This document shows, piece by piece, positions 1-13,700 of a DNA stretch of 64,000 nt (its first letter is position 1; each line of letters starts with the position of its first letter). The notes beneath the pieces were generated by a model. That model worked only from the letters and a program-made list of their open reading frames with translations. It searched no databases and was not told the origin of the DNA. The stretch covers positions 21,614,501-21,678,500 of the forward strand of contig NC_079886.1 of the NCBI RefSeq assembly GCF_029227915.1. Reading direction: 5' to 3'. The stretch comes from Hydractinia symbiolongicarpus (taxonomy: Eukaryota > Cnidaria > Hydrozoa > Anthoathecata > Hydractiniidae). The position numbers were made by a program, and so were the translations under genes.

Positions 1-147
1 CTCCATGGCATGTATAAAAAACGAAGGAAGGTGGGAACATGAAAGTATCACAGGTGGAAGATATAAGGTGGAATGTTCCATGGCATGTATAAAAAACGAA
101 AGAAGGTGGGAACATGAAAGTATCACAGGTGTAAGATATAAAAGGAG
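1..147. repeat. 75-bp tandem repeat, about two copies
   Basis: A unit beginning ccatggcatgtataaaaaac starts near position 3 and again 75 bases later. The two copies differ by only a few substitutions until similarity fades near 147. The array may continue left of the window. I see no coding potential. Confidence 0.85.
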
Positions 148-2100
148 TAGGAGTTCTAGGAAATCGGGTTTTTTGTAAGGTACAGTAGAGGGTAGCACAG
201 GAGAGGAGAGGGGAGGATTGAGAGGAATGTTCAAGAACGCTACTGGAGGCCGAGCGATGTAGTGGAAAAAAGCCAACTATTATTAAAAATGTGAAATTGT
301 CAATTTTTTCTGTTTTTCTTTTTAAAATTATTGCAAAATTTTTTCCCCTGCTGTTCTACTTTTTAACAATATAACATTCTCACACGCAAAGAGATACCAA
401 ATTATTTTCACTCACAAACATTCCCTCTTTTCTTTTTTCCTTTCTTAAGTGTATGAGAGAGTTTTTCAGGTTTACTGTAGTTTTTTTTTTTTAGATTTTA
501 AAGGTCAGGCCAACCTAGTTTCCAGATCTTCCATTGTATCTATTTTTCTTCTAAGTGATATTGAGAGATAACAATTAACCATATTCAGTTCAGGGTATTT
601 CGAACATGTTATGAAGAAGGGAGGGGGGATTCTGCTCCTTCATAACTTTTGACAGGCTTGTCCAAATTGAATCAAACTTAGCACACCTACCGTCTGTCAG
701 GAATAAACAAAATAGCATGTGTCATGATTTTTTCTGTGATATCATCAAAAGCTTTACTTACATTCTAGAGCGAATTTTCACATTATGTTTAAAGTTTCTA
801 ACAGCCAAATAAAAGTTATTTTACAATTTTTCTGGTTTTTACATAGTTCGCATGAGTAAAGACCATAAATTGCCCAAAAATTCGATTTTTTTCAATTTTC
901 AGGTAAATTCCGAAAAAATTGGGTAATCAGATATATCATGTGGCCGAAACTCTCAGAAAGATTCCCCTTGACAAAATAAAGTTGTTATAACTAATTGTAA
1001 TTTACGTCAGCACTCTGCATTTGTCTACATAATTGCTGACTTAATTTAAAATTTTATAGATCTATCAATCAGTGAACCAGCCTTATGAGTTTTATTTCAT
1101 GTACTTTTTGATCTCTTTTTTAATATTTACAATACTGACATTATTTAATTATTCAGGGCTGACCCCAGAGGTTGTATAACCTATTCTCAGAATGCACTTA
1201 TAAGCTCTCAACCCTTATTATTTGCTGTTGGAAATTTGATGACAGGAACGTGCATGAGAAGACTTGTGCTTGTGATTCAGAACATCTTTTTTACTTTGTA
1301 TTCTAACAGTTGTTGTGCATCTCCAGTTGCTAGAAATCTGTCAAACTCCATGTTAGCATTATTGCTTCTAGAAAAAAATTGTTTTGTAATGATTATTTCA
1401 TTTGCAAAAAAGGTTTAATTGATGATTTACATTTCTAAAACGTTTATAATCCTTATATTTTATTACAATACCAGGTATTGTTTTGATGTTTTATATTGCC
1501 AACAATTGATGTGCAATTTGAATGTTCCGAATCGAACGAAATATACAGGAGTCAAATGTTCCATTGTTAGGTGAAGGGTCTCTTTAAGAGACAAGAGAGA
1601 AGTTGAACGTCCTTCACCATACCATAGTTTAAAGGGGCAATTGTGGAAGTCCCATGAAATGCCACATAATGATGGTGTCACTTTAAAAAATACCCAGTCC
1701 AGTCTGTGAACAGTTGGTGCTAGGAAGGGCATCCAGATGTAAAACAATGCCAAAACTCTTCATTAATGTAAGAACAGAACCGTAAGAACGGTTGATCAGA
1801 CAAACTGCTTAAACGGGGCTGGAACTTTAAGAAGTGAAGGTGTTGCGCAGGGTAGGACAGACATCAGGTGTGAGCATCATCAGACCGTTACCCAGCTATC
1901 ACATCACAAGGTTCTCTCTAATCTCATTAAAAAAACTTTCTCTTTATTCTCATTATCACCTACCATCGCGATACATCGAGACGGATTTTGTCACGATACT
2001 AGATTCTCAATAGATCGCGACAATTTATTTTAATTGTTTTTTATTATTATAAACCCAGTACATCGCGTATCGAGGGAGTCCACGCACATTGCGCGCTTGA
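148..2100. other. Non-coding, AT-rich stretch; no gene seen
   Basis: No exon of a recognisable protein was found on either strand; the open frames are short and have no family resemblance. Bases about 1670-1750 contain the phrase ggtgctaggaagggcatcc, which I associate with the untranslated ends of the LINE family seen downstream as LINE A, so part of this stretch may be LINE-derived. Confidence 0.5.
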
Positions 2101-5100
2101 TATGTTAAACAAACTTTTTCCAGTACTGTAGATAACACTAGCTTGAGGATGGCTAGTATAAATGTTGGTACTCTGAAAGGTAGAGCAGGTGAAGTAGTTG
2201 AAATGTTAGAATGTAGATCTGTTGATATGTGTTGTGTTCAGGAAGTCAGGTGGTGAGGACCTTCAGTGAGATTTGTGGAAGGTAGGAGGGCAAGCTTTTT
2301 TGGATTGGTAATAGTGATGGATATGGAGGAGTTGGCATATTCGTTGCAGAGAAGTGGGTAGAAAAAGTAATAGATGTTATGCTTGTTAATAGTCGTATTA
2401 TAGTGATAAAGTTTTTGATAGGTACTAGGATTGTTACTTTTCTGTTAGTTTATGCTCCACAGTGTGGACTCAGTGAGGAAGATAAAGATAATATTTATGA
2501 TGAGTTAATAGCAGTCACATCAAAGTTTGGAGACACTGAACTTGTTATGGTGGCAGCGACTTTAATGGTCATGTTGGGAAGTCGCCTAAAGGTTATAGAG
2601 GCGTGCATGGAGGCTATGGATTTGGGAGCAGAAAAAAGGAAGGTGAGAGATTGCTTGAGTTTGGAATGGCAATGGACATGGTGGTTTGCAACACATCATT
2701 CAGTAAGAGACAGAGTAGGCTGATAACATATAAGTCAGGTGGTTGTAAGACACAGATAAATTATTTCCTGGTTAGAAAGTCAGACAAGAAAGTGGTAAAG
2801 GACAAGAAAGTTATATTGGGGGAAGAGTGTGTTTCCCAGCATAGGTTGTTGGTTTGTGATATTATCTTGAAGAGTGTTAAAGAACCCAAAGGAAAGTACA
2901 GGCCACGTCGTAAAGTCTGGAAGCCGAAGGAAGAGATTGTAGCAAGACAATTTAGTGCAAAAGTTCAGCATTTAGCCCACAATGGTCAACGTGATAGTGA
3001 CAATGTTGAAAGTATTTGGACTACTTTGAAAAATTGTCTTCTAGAAGCTTCTAATGATACCTGTGGGTGGACGAAAGAACACCAGCTAGACATAGACAAA
3101 CCTGGTGGTGAGGTTGACCAGTGTATAAAGGGAAAGAGGAAACTTTGGAAAGAGTGGAAGTCAGGTGGTAGTAAAAAATATTTACTTAGAAGCTAAGCGT
3201 TGTGCTCGTACAGCAGTGTATAAGGCAAAATCATAAGCAGAGAGAAACAGATTTGCAGATGTGTTAAGAAGGGAAGACCAGCGCAACAAGGTATTCAAGA
3301 TAGCAAAGCAAATGAAGAAGACTAATCAAGATATTGTAGGCGAGAAGTGTAATGATGAAGGTGTTTTGGCTAGCACAGAGGAGGAGAAAAGGGTAGCTTG
3401 GAAGAATTATTATCAAAGGTTGCTTAATACTGAGTTTGATTGGGATGAGGATAATTTGTCTGATGATGATGCTGTAGAAGGGCCAGCTATGCAGATCAAT
3501 ACAGAATGGGTAGTGAAGGGTATTAGGAAATTGAAGATTGGCAAGGCTGCAGGAGTATCAGGTATATATATTGAAGTTGAGCTTATTACAAGTCTTGCTA
3601 ATCAGATTACAAAGGATGGTGCTATTGAGAGTGAGTGGAAGTCAAGTGTAATAGTGAATTGTTTCAAGGGCAAGGGTGATGCATTAGAAAGAGATAACTA
3701 TAGAGGGTTGTAGTTGATCAAGTAATGCAAGTTATTGAAAGAGTGATTGAAAGTTACTTAGAGAAAGAATTTATATAGACAAGATGCAATTTGGTTTTTT
3801 TCCAGGGCGTGGCACTACAGATGCAATATTTTTACTCAATCAGCTTCAGGAAAAGTATTTAAGAAAGAGAGAGAATCTCTATTTTTCTTTTGTAGATTTA
3901 GAGAAAACTTTTGATAGAGTGCCATGTAAAGTTATTTGGTGGGCGATGAGAAAATTAGGTGTGGATGAGTGGCTAGTTACGATGGTACAGTCTATGTACA
4001 GCAATGCTAGAAGTCATGTCAGGATGAACGATTCATTTAGTGATGAATTTAGTGTAAATGTTGGTGTACATCAGGGTTCTGTACTTAGTCCTTTGTTGTT
4101 TGTTCTAGTCTTAGAAGCGTTGTCAATGAAGTTCAGAACAGGTTGTCCATGGAAGTTATTGTATGTAGATAATTTGGTTCTCATAGCAGAGTTGATGGAA
4201 GAATTAGTTGAAAAATTTGAGAAGTGGAAGAAAGGACTAGAAGAGAAAAGGCTAAGGGTGAACACAGCAAATTCTAAAGTCATGATTAGTAGCATTGCAG
4301 CCAAGTGTGACCTTGTAGTTGGAAAGTGGCCTTGTGGAGTTTGCAAGAAATGGGTTGGTAGTAACTCAATTTTTTGTCAGACTTGCAAGTATTGGGTACA
4401 TAAGAAGTGCAGTAGCATTGGTGGAAGGTTAAGAGCTGACATTCAGTTTGTATGCAAGACTTGCAAATGTGAGAATATAGAGAATGAAGTATTTCCAGCT
4501 TTAATGATGTACAACTGTGGCTCGTTAGAGATCGTTGAGAATTTCTGTTACTTAGGTGATATGTCAGGCAGTGAAGGGGTGTTGGAAGAAGTGTTACTTG
4601 CAGGATAGTTTCTGCTTGGAAAAAGTTCAGAGAGTTACTTCCTTTGTTGACTAGCAGAGTCTTGTCAATTGAGGTAAAAGGTAGGTTGTATGAGGCCTGT
4701 GTAAGAACTGTTATGTTGTAGGCTAGTGAGATCGCAGATCTTGACAGTTTAGAAAGGACTGATATGAGAATGGTTAGGTGGATGTGTAACGCCAGTTTGA
4801 GAGACAGAAAGTGTTCAGATGAACTAAGAAGCAGGTTAAGTAATCCGTAGAATTAAAGATGTTATCCAGATAAGAAGATTGAATTGGCTGGGACACTTGG
4901 AAAGAATGGAGGAGAATAATTGGGTAAGAAAGTGTAGAGACTTAATAGTTCCTGGGGCAGACCGAGAAAGACTTGGCAGGAGGTTATAAGGACAGACTTG
5001 ATACAGAGGAAGTTGAGTTTAGATCTAACACAGTCTAGATCAGATTGGAAGAGGGTCATTAATATACCTTGTCCAACCCATGCTAGCATGGAAAACGAAT

Positions 5101-5131
5101 GTTAAGCCGAGAATGATGATGATGATGATTA
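2101..5131 (+). mobile_element. LINE A: decayed APE-type non-LTR retrotransposon
   Basis: Sense-strand remains of a LINE. An endonuclease-like start at 2149 reads MASINVGTLKGRAGEV and runs to a VQEVRW motif followed at once by an in-frame stop. Endonuclease and linker remains continue in shifting frames (2379-2723, 2603-3196, 3261-3713). Reverse transcriptase follows at 3784-4608. The 3' end carries a phrase close to ccatgctagcatggaaaac and then a short (ATG)n tail near 5115-5131, as expected for target-primed LINEs. Stops and frameshifts show that it is dead. The 3' end is well placed; the 5' boundary is uncertain. I do not assign a clade. Confidence 0.8.
3784..4608 (+). pseudogene. LINE A reverse transcriptase with PHD-like finger
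   Basis: This 274-codon frame holds the core of a LINE reverse transcriptase: QFGFFPGRGTTDAIF, then FSFVDLEKTFDRVP (the first catalytic aspartate region), then HQGSVLSPLLFVLVLEAL. The expected YADD active site reads YVDN here, so the second catalytic aspartate of the box is replaced and the enzyme should be inactive. After the thumb region a zinc finger follows: CGVC, CQTC, H..C, CKTC, a C4HC3 (PHD-like) arrangement at about residues 186-228. Known for the family: APE-type LINEs encode endonuclease plus reverse transcriptase in one ORF. Here the ORF is broken on both sides. Confidence 0.85.
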
Positions 5132-5862
5132 TCCCAAACAGCACAACTTTGTTGAATTCATGAAAACATTACAACTTTGTATTGCATTTTGTAAAGATTA
5201 TTTTCATTTTGGATGATTTTCCCCTATTTTATATGATGCATGTTTTTTACACATTTAAAATGGTAGTTTTTATGGGTTTTTTTATGGCCACAATCTTGTT
5301 GTGAATTTTTATCTTGGTTGTTGTATCTAAATGGATAGACAAGCTATAATTTTTTTAAGATTGTGTGGCGACTGGCAACCTGCTTCTTGTCAAATCAAAA
5401 AAGAAACGACCACAATTGTCAAGAGTGGCAAGCTGAAAAATTATTTGCTACAGGATATATATTTTTAGAAGGGATCTAGAAGCACATTGTTGCAATTGCA
5501 TTCTTTTAACGATGGTGGAGCCTTAGAAGACTCGATTTAAGCAAACAGTATCATAAAAAAATCTAAAAATCTGCAGTCTTGGATGTGTGCAATCACATGT
5601 GTACAAAACCACACACACTAAAGTAATTTTACATAAGCGATTTTCAGCTCATGCAAGAATAGCTTATTAAAGAACATTTCAAAACAAAAACAAGAAAGTG
5701 AAAAAGCTTTTTTAAAAAAATTACTTCAAATTTGTAAATAAATGTTAAGATTTGGCGCAGAAAAAAAGTATTTAGTTAAAACATTTTAATGTAATTTAAT
5801 TACAAGTGGTTGTAATAATGTAGTTAAAAAGCAAAATATGTGTAAATTGATTTTTCGCTTAA
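5132..5862. other. Non-coding AT-rich stretch
   Basis: No gene or clear repeat is visible between the tail of LINE A and the TTAA-flanked repeat that starts at 5863. Confidence 0.5.
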
Positions 5863-7475
5863 AGGGATCCCAAGGTATAAACTGATGTTGGACTTATCGC
5901 TTTTACTAAAAGTAGGAACCAGCAGTAACCAGCAGTATTTTGAAGTAACCACCAGAGAACCACCTGTATTTTGAAGTAACCACCAAAGAACCACCTGTGT
6001 TTTGAAGTAACCAACAGAGAACCAGCAGTTTTTTTAAGTGACCACAAGAGAACGACCAATTAAATAGATAAAACGAAATAAACGCCACTACTTCGAACTT
6101 TGAGCTTTGAATTTGAAACATTTTATAATGTACACAACAGTTCATGATCCATTTTTCTGAAATGTTTATGTCTGGTGTGACTTGGGCTTTGTGCAACAGT
6201 TGAGACAGATGGCTTTTAAAACCACATGCGAGAATTAACAAAAACAAAATTAATATTTTAAATAACAGACTAATATCTGAATTGTAAACCAAATATAACG
6301 AAAAATACTATATGGAGGTGTGTCCAAAACAAGACATTGTTTTCTTGTGGTAGACGTTAAAGTTCGAATGAACTGAATGAATTAAAAAACTGCACAGTTT
6401 GAAGTCATCAAGCGTGGTGATACCTCTACTGCCATTGTATCCACTGTTAAAGAATCCATATCAATTTTAGTTTATTTTTCGCAGCGATTATACACTTCCT
6501 TTAACGCTTCCAAAAATATTATTCCGCTTAATCTGATTATGTATTTGACCGAAGGAATTTCATTTTGCAATTCGTGTATTGTAAACCAAATAAAACGCTA
6601 TATGGCGGAGGGTCAAAAACGAGACATTTTTTTCTTTTGGTAGACAAAGTAAAGTTCGAATGAATTAATAAATGTTGTGAAGAAACAACATGGCATCCGG
6701 CAGAAAATATACGTTTGTTTTTCTCACATGGTTTCTGTTCAAGCAAAAAAATTACGCTTTCGATATGAATGTTTTTTCCTTGAAACGTGTTACATTTTAT
6801 TTCAAAGAATGAACTTTAATCCTGAAAACACTATTTTCGTTCTGTTCTTCTTGTTTCCATTATTGCCTTTAGGCGAAATACATAAATAAATCACTTAAGT
6901 TGGTTAATTCTGCGAATTTTATTCATTTTTTCGAAAATTAATCTTCGCAGAATCCATTTATTGTACCTCGTGAAAACAACTTAAAAGTAGCTGGTTAGCA
7001 AGAGCAAAAAGTATAAAAAAAACCCTGAGAACTAGGTGCCCTTTTATTTATCATATTTGGTAGTTTAAGGTCATGAAGTGTTGTGCATAAAAATCACAAC
7101 ACCTTTGCACCGCTGTTGCTGCCTTATCTGGAGTAAATTAATAATAACTGCTGGTTCTCTTGTGGTTACTTAAAAAAACAGTTGGTTCTCTGGTGGTTAC
7201 TTCATAATACTGGTGGTTCTCTGGTGGTTACTTCGAAATACTGTTGGTTACTGTTGTTCCTACTTTTAGTATCTACGTGGACTTATATTGTAGAGCCTAA
7301 AAAGTTGGTTAACAAGTCATTGAAATTTTTTGAAAAGCTCTTTTTGTTATCAATATATTCATATTATCAAGATATTCAAATTTAATTGTGCTGCATAAAT
7401 TACGATGTCATATTTTGACATTTTCTGCCATCAGTAATTTTAGACCTGTTAAGGGATGTACATTAAAACTTTATA
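5863..7475 (+). repeat. Repeat family R1, copy 1, split by an insertion
   Basis: The sequence starts after TTAA with agggatcccaaggtataaac, matching the start of a second copy at 32461. It breaks off at 5897 and resumes at 7278 (tagagcctaaaaag), then tracks copy 2 through the phrases gctgcataaa, ttttctgccatcagtaat and ttagacctgttaaggg. The intervening 1,380 bases are a separate element with its own target duplication. The TTAA at the left edge hints at a TTAA-targeting DNA transposon, but I could not find the other end. Confidence 0.7.
5898..7277. mobile_element. 1.38-kb TIR element with 9-bp target duplication
   Basis: The 9-mer TGGACTTAT flanks the element (5889-5897 and 7278-7286). The ends are inverted: the left starts cgcttttactaaaagtagga, and the reverse complement of the right starts cgtagatactaaaagtagga. 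The terminal inverted repeats are about 130-160 bases and are built from 31-bp units (gaagtaaccaccagagaacc and variants), with roughly one more unit on the left. The interior has no transposase; it contains an imperfect direct duplication (about 6285-6395 and 6575-6680). A 9-bp duplication and long TIRs fit a non-autonomous Mutator-like element; this is inference. Open frames over the TIRs are repeat artefacts. Confidence 0.8.
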
Positions 7476-9645
7476 TATATACTACATATATTGTAAAGTT
7501 TATATTATATATATTTATTGAAAACTGAAAGCCGGAACATGTTCAAATGTTTCATAGAAATAGCAAACTCTTACATTTCATTGCACGAATCATGCCATAA
7601 TAAACTCACAGCAAAATCGATCACAAGGTTGCTGGATTCATGCCATTACAGAAAAAATAATGAATGAAGGAGAGCATCTGTAGCTGTGTTTCTATTGTCA
7701 TGCTTTTATAAATGTATCAACAAAGTTCCGAACATAATAAATCAGATAAATCAATCAAAATTCTTTGTTATTAAACGTTTTAACTTACTGAAATCAGACT
7801 TTTTTTCAATAGCAACCTCTTCTTGTTCTTGTTTCTGAAGATAGCTTCGCCTCGCTAGTTATCTTACTTTTTGATTATTTTCCTTTGTTCAAACAGTTAG
7901 TCGTTCCCTTACAGATACATAATCAGATCTAGACAATTAGAATACCTAAATTTTTAGATCTCCATTTTTTATCTCCGTAATGCTTTAACTATCTTCAACT
8001 TTTACAATGTGCATTCTCCCCCGTTGGGTTTTTTGCTTATATATAATATGCAATAATCCCGGTTAAGCTAATAAAAAAAGACAGAGCGTGATAAATTACC
8101 AGGCAATGTTGTGATTTCTTCTTTCTGTTTCGTTTTTGCTTTGTCTCTGGTCCCAAAAAACAATGGCAAATAGAATAAAGAGAAAATTATTCTTTCTTCT
8201 GTGCCTTTCCAATAGAAAATAAAATTTCTTTCCATTTTTTGATGCCATGTTTTACAGTGCAAAAACAAGCCAAAAATATGGCCTGAACTGAGCCTAACAT
8301 AATGGTGATATTATCGAACTCCATCTCAGCACTCATTTAAAGTTAAGGCCAATTGTTTACGTACAGTTTCACACGAACATTTTGCAACAGTCCGCTTATT
8401 AGACAGGAATAAGAGATCAACAAGATCGTTAAATATGGCGGCTAGAAAAAAACAACAATAAATTTAAGATATTAAAGTATATGCCATTATTTCCATTTCT
8501 AGTAAGTTTGATATCCTCAAATTTTTAGGAAAGTCATAACTCCGTCTGAACTTTGAAATTAATAAAAAAATGCATTATGTTAATTTTTTTCAAAAAGGGT
8601 GATTACGCACCTTAAGAGTCATAATACTGCGTGTAAACCAAGAATAATCTAGTCTCAATCCATTTTTTTCAAAAAAGTACTGGCCCAAGCCAAACGTAAT
8701 ATTTTGTACTTTAAGCTGCCTATATAATAGCTAGCTAGCAATAGCTAATAAAAGTACAAAATAAAGCTAACTATAGGCTGGTGAGCTACCTTAAATACTT
8801 TTTTGTGTTCATTTCCACGCTGCCAAGTATGCTTTTAACTAGCTATCTACATGTTTTAAAAAATGTCCCACTAGATTACATAGTAGCTAATAAAGCAGCA
8901 ATCACAATTAAAAATAAAATCAACTCAACTGTGCTGTGCCATGTTTTTTTCCTTGCTTCTAAAATTTTAATTTTGATCCGATGTACTTCTGTCACGAATG
9001 GCCTCATAGGGACTGGTGTCTAGGGAGGTATCGGGGCTCTCCTTTTTCCGCATTTTATTAACACATATATTAACATAGATTATCTTCTTCTGTTTGTTAA
9101 ATATGTTAAAATAGTTTAGGAGTAAATATATGTACAATATACTGTTGTAAAATTTAGACTGGAAATTCAAGTAGAGTTTCCGTGAATTTTAAAATATCAA
9201 AGGGGGAGAGCAGGTCCAGAAAATGAAAACGAAATCGAATGAAATATGGTGGAAAAGACATCTTCTCATTTTTATATTTGGTGGTCCATGTGTATATCAC
9301 TAAACACTGTTAGCTGGATGAATTATGTAGCCTAAAGAGCTTAGCTTAACTTTATCTTCAAACGTACAGTAAAAAAACTCATTTATATGCATTTTTAAAG
9401 GTAATGGAAATTAAATACCTGATGTAAAAAATGTGGACGCGGGTTAAAGAAAGATCTTTCACAGTAAATTTTGTGGCACAAAGGTATTGCTAGAACTTTA
9501 ATAACCCTATTACTGTTTGAAGATGAGCTAAGAAGGCTGGGTATTTGTAGCAGAAGAAGATTGAGTTGGTGAGTTGGTTGGGGTGCCTGGAAAAATACCT
9601 CAGTTAAACTAAAAAATTAGCTTTATAATATCAAGTGTAGCTATA
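7476..9645. other. Non-coding stretch; no gene seen
   Basis: Both strands were read; only short frames without family resemblance occur. The sequence is AT-rich with small A and T runs. Confidence 0.5.
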
Positions 9646-9646
9646 G

Positions 9647-10342
9647 GTGGCTGTTGACAAACAGTTTTCGTCTCTGTTAACATCAAATTGGCTGCTAGAG
9701 TCGGACCCCACTCCCCATGCCCCTTAATGGCAAGCCCATATCCTCTATGTTAGTTTTCATCTCCGTTACCAGCAAATTGGCTGTTAAATAGAATTCCCCT
9801 TCCTTCTTGTCTCCAGTATTGTTTTACAATGAATGCGCAAAACAGCAATGGCCTGATCGAAGCGTACACGCAGATGAATGGCATTGTTGCATATAATAAA
9901 CACGTTCTAAAAACTTTTTATTTGGTTTACGTAATATGTATCAGCTTAGCTAACTTATCTTGAAACTATTCCAGTGTGTTCTCCATGGTCTCCCAATTTC
10001 CATTGCAAAATTCCTTGCGAACATTGTCTCTGGAAATGAGTATGTATACATGTTCATAAATACCCGATATTGATTCATTGCGCTTTAAACAACAATCTCC
10101 GTGGAGACTTATATGAACACAAGATCCATTTTTACAACAACCAATTCTCGATTATGGCGGATTTTTACTGTTGAAACATTTTCTAATTTGTTTAATTTTT
10201 TTCATTTTTCCTAAAAGAAATAAAGGTGAGAAAAGTGTGTAATTTGTCTCCATTTTTATATTTCTAACGGATGATGCATTACCCCCTCCTCCCTAATGGC
10301 CAATTTGCCATTAACAGAGAGAAAAACTCTTTGTCGATGACC
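9647..10342. repeat. Inverted-repeat pair, possible MITE upstream of the GALNT gene
   Basis: The left arm (9647-9700, gttgacaaacagttttcgtc ... caaattggctgc) is matched by the reverse complement of the right arm (10285-10342), with many mismatches. A further partial copy of the left arm lies near 9750-9785 in direct orientation. The interior has no coding potential. I could not define a target duplication. Confidence 0.45.
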
Positions 10343-10748
10343 CATAATATTTCTGATAAACGTTTAGATATAGCTAGTATTCTAAAATAATTTAATGAAA
10401 AATAAATTAAACTTTCAGCATATCTTTTTAGATTTTATTTCTAGCGTAACTAAGTTTTTATAAAGTGTAATTATAATCTTAAAATAAAACTTTTTTTTTA
10501 CTTTATTATTGTTCGTTTTATTCTTTAGACATTTTTTTTTCAACTTGATTTGAACTGGCTTGTTTATATAACTTCATAAGATTGCATTTTATTGCTTTCG
10601 AAAAAATATGCCCTGTGATTTAAACTTCAGACAAACTTGTATTGCAGCTAACCAACAATTTAAGGAATGCTTTTTTGTTTTTCTTAATTTATAGATTAGA
10701 AGAAAAATTTGTGAGAATTTCTTATCTCAGAACTGTCATCAAATTGTG

Positions 10749-13700
10749 ATGTACTTAAATGTAAAAAGAATTGCCAAATATTTCATGTGTTGTTGTATTT
10801 TAACAATATTTGGCTGGCTGCTTTTACTTGATCACATACTACCGAAAAATAAAAATGATGTAAAAATGATATGGAAAAAGTCAATAAAAAAACATAGAGA
10901 CAACCATCAAAATCTTGTACCTTTGAAAGAGCAAAATATATTGTTGACACCTAATTTAACAAATACTGAGCTGATTGGTTTAATTCATAATGAAGATGAA
11001 ATTCAGCAACGTGCAATTGGTTACAGCAAATATGCATTTAATGTCTTGGTATCAGATCGTATTGGTTTTGATCGTGTTATTCCACAAACATTTAATAAAA
11101 GGTAGGTTTACACTGTCCTAAAATTTTAAATAAGGTAAACCTTCTCTCAAATTAGCATAAATCAACATAAATATTTGTATAAGTTGCCACCTGTTAGGAT
11201 ATGGGTAATCACTATTTTAAACAATCACACCATACTTGAGGTGTGTAGAGAAGAGAAAATAATTGAGAAATGTTTTGTAACGTAGGTTACTCCATATTGA
11301 TTTACAGAAATTTTATTTTGTGTATGCAACAAATTTGTCATACTATAGCCATGTCACTCCGTGATATTTTTATTGTGTCATATTTATATAGGTTATGAAA
11401 GAAAAACCTTAATTTTTCATGGATATAATTTGACAATACAAGAATACAATACAAGAAAAAATAATTTTGAGTTTTAATTGGGTGATGGCAAAGAAAAATG
11501 TAAATATCGGTGTGAACTTAATGTAATTTTAGAACAACTTAAAAATTCACCAAGTTTTCTCTATGTTAAAATTGGTATGCATAAGGCATTTTCTTTTCAT
11601 CTCAAAGAGATAAGTCATGTTATGTCACTCCAGCATAGTTCAGATATTGATGCATTTTTATATTATAGATGCATTTCTAAACTGAACCAGTATCCATTAT
11701 TATATTTAAAGGCCAGTGTTGTTATTTGTTTTCATAATGAAGCTTGGTCAACATTATTACGAACAGTATTCAGTGTTGTGAAACGAACACCAAGAAAACT
11801 TTTACATGAAGTTATACTTTTTGATGATTTAAGTGATCATGGTATGTTAGATTTTTTTAGTTTTGTGTCTTTACTTTGAACTAGTGATGTTTCATAAATA
11901 AATTCATTGTACAAATTTTTTTAAATTATTGACTAAATGAAAAGTCATGTTTTTTTAAACCCAATAAAACCTTGTGTGTTTACTGGGTACTTTATCAATG
12001 CAAAACATGTTGGAACATAATACTTGAGTTTTGCTTGTTGCTGCTTACAAGAATCTTTTTGAAAACGGGGGTATGTATGTATCCCATTTTGAGGGCTAAA
12101 TTATCCTTTTTAACTCTAGTTCAAATTTTTGCAAATCAGAACTATATTTCTTGGGTTCACTAATTCACTAAAGGCGGAAGAGTAAAATAATTTTATCCAC
12201 AGCTATTTTTGTGAAATCAAGTAGTCAACACACTTTATGTTACACACCTTCCAGTGAAAACTCAGGTAAAAGGGTAAAAATTTTTAATCTTACCCAGAAA
12301 AGTTGGTAAAGCATATTTGTTTGTTGATAGGTTGTCATCTAGATCTTAAACATCTTTTTTCTTTACCATAAGGAAGACTTATTAAGAAGCTACCTATATT
12401 TCTGGAATCCAACTTTCCAATTGTTAAATTACATCGTGCAACTGAAAGAAAAGGATTAATCAAAGCTCGTTTGTCTGCTGCTCGCCTGGCAACAGGTGAT
12501 GTATTAATTTTTCTGGATAGTCATTGTGAGGTCAGTCAACATTGGATGGAACCTCTTCTAGCAAGAATTCAAAACAACACTAAAACTGTTGTGTGTCCTA
12601 TCATTGATATGATTAACCCAAATACCTTTGTCTACAAGTCTTCTCCATATGTACAAGGAGGTTTTAATTGGGGCATGCATTTTTCATGGGAAGACATTCC
12701 TAATATGTCTTCAAAATACTACACAGAACCATATAGGTAATACTTTTTTTATTTACCTAGAAATTGGAATGTGCTTTAACTTTATTGAGCATGCAATAAC
12801 AAAAAGAATCACTTTATTTTGCCAGTTTTGTACAACTAACAAGAAATGTTAGTCTTTTTTCAATGTTAGTCGTATTTTTTTACAAACGGGACCAGTAAAG
12901 GAATCTCTGCACGTACTTAAATGTTTCTCCTTAGTTCTCCTACAATGGCAGGTGGTATATTTGCAATGGAAAGAGACTACTTTTTTAAACTTGGTGGATA
13001 TGATGAAGGTATGGACATTTGGGGCGGTGAAAACTTGGAAATTTCATTTCGGGTAATGCAATTAGACTGTATTTTATCAAGATTTCTTATGAACATAATA
13101 TTATCTTCCATTCGTAGATTGCAGTCAAACGTAGTACTTGGTGTTCAAATACAATAATAGTTTAGACACTGAGGTAGTTTGAAATGTGCAGATTCAGCAG
13201 TATAGTGATTTTTTGCCATATTTCAACATGAAATATCTCTTTAACCGCCAATTGTAAAGCAGAAAATCATACTATTTTTCAAAAATACTTTCTATTATTC
13301 AATTTTTTTTTTTTTTTTTATATTTAATACATAAAAAAAATTGTTTTAGTATTTGACATTTGACTATAATGCAACAAGTAAATGTGGCATCTAATATTTT
13401 TTTATATTATTTTTAAGCCACATTCTGTGGTGAAAGTAGTTTCTTGATAGAGTGACATTTGTACAGAGAGTGCATGAAATTGATTTCATATTTATTCTAG
13501 TCTGCAAAATACCACAAGGCAAACAAATTAGCCTGAAAGCCATCTGAAGAAGTAATAACTAGAATTGTATGAATGAGAAAATACCAAAGAAAATTAGCCT
13601 AAGTAAAGGTAGTATTCGGATCGACTATATAGCGAAACTGGTTATCTTCTTTGTTCTATGGGCCACTTTTTGCCTAAATTTGGCCAAAACTGAAAATTTT

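Noticed and set aside
1463-1753. 96-codon minus-strand frame
   Set aside because: It covers a LINE-related untranslated phrase (ggaagggcatcc) and shows no domain.
5859-6292. Two overlapping minus-strand frames with repeated LVVTSKYRW-like words
   Set aside because: The repetition is the 31-bp unit of a terminal inverted repeat, not protein.
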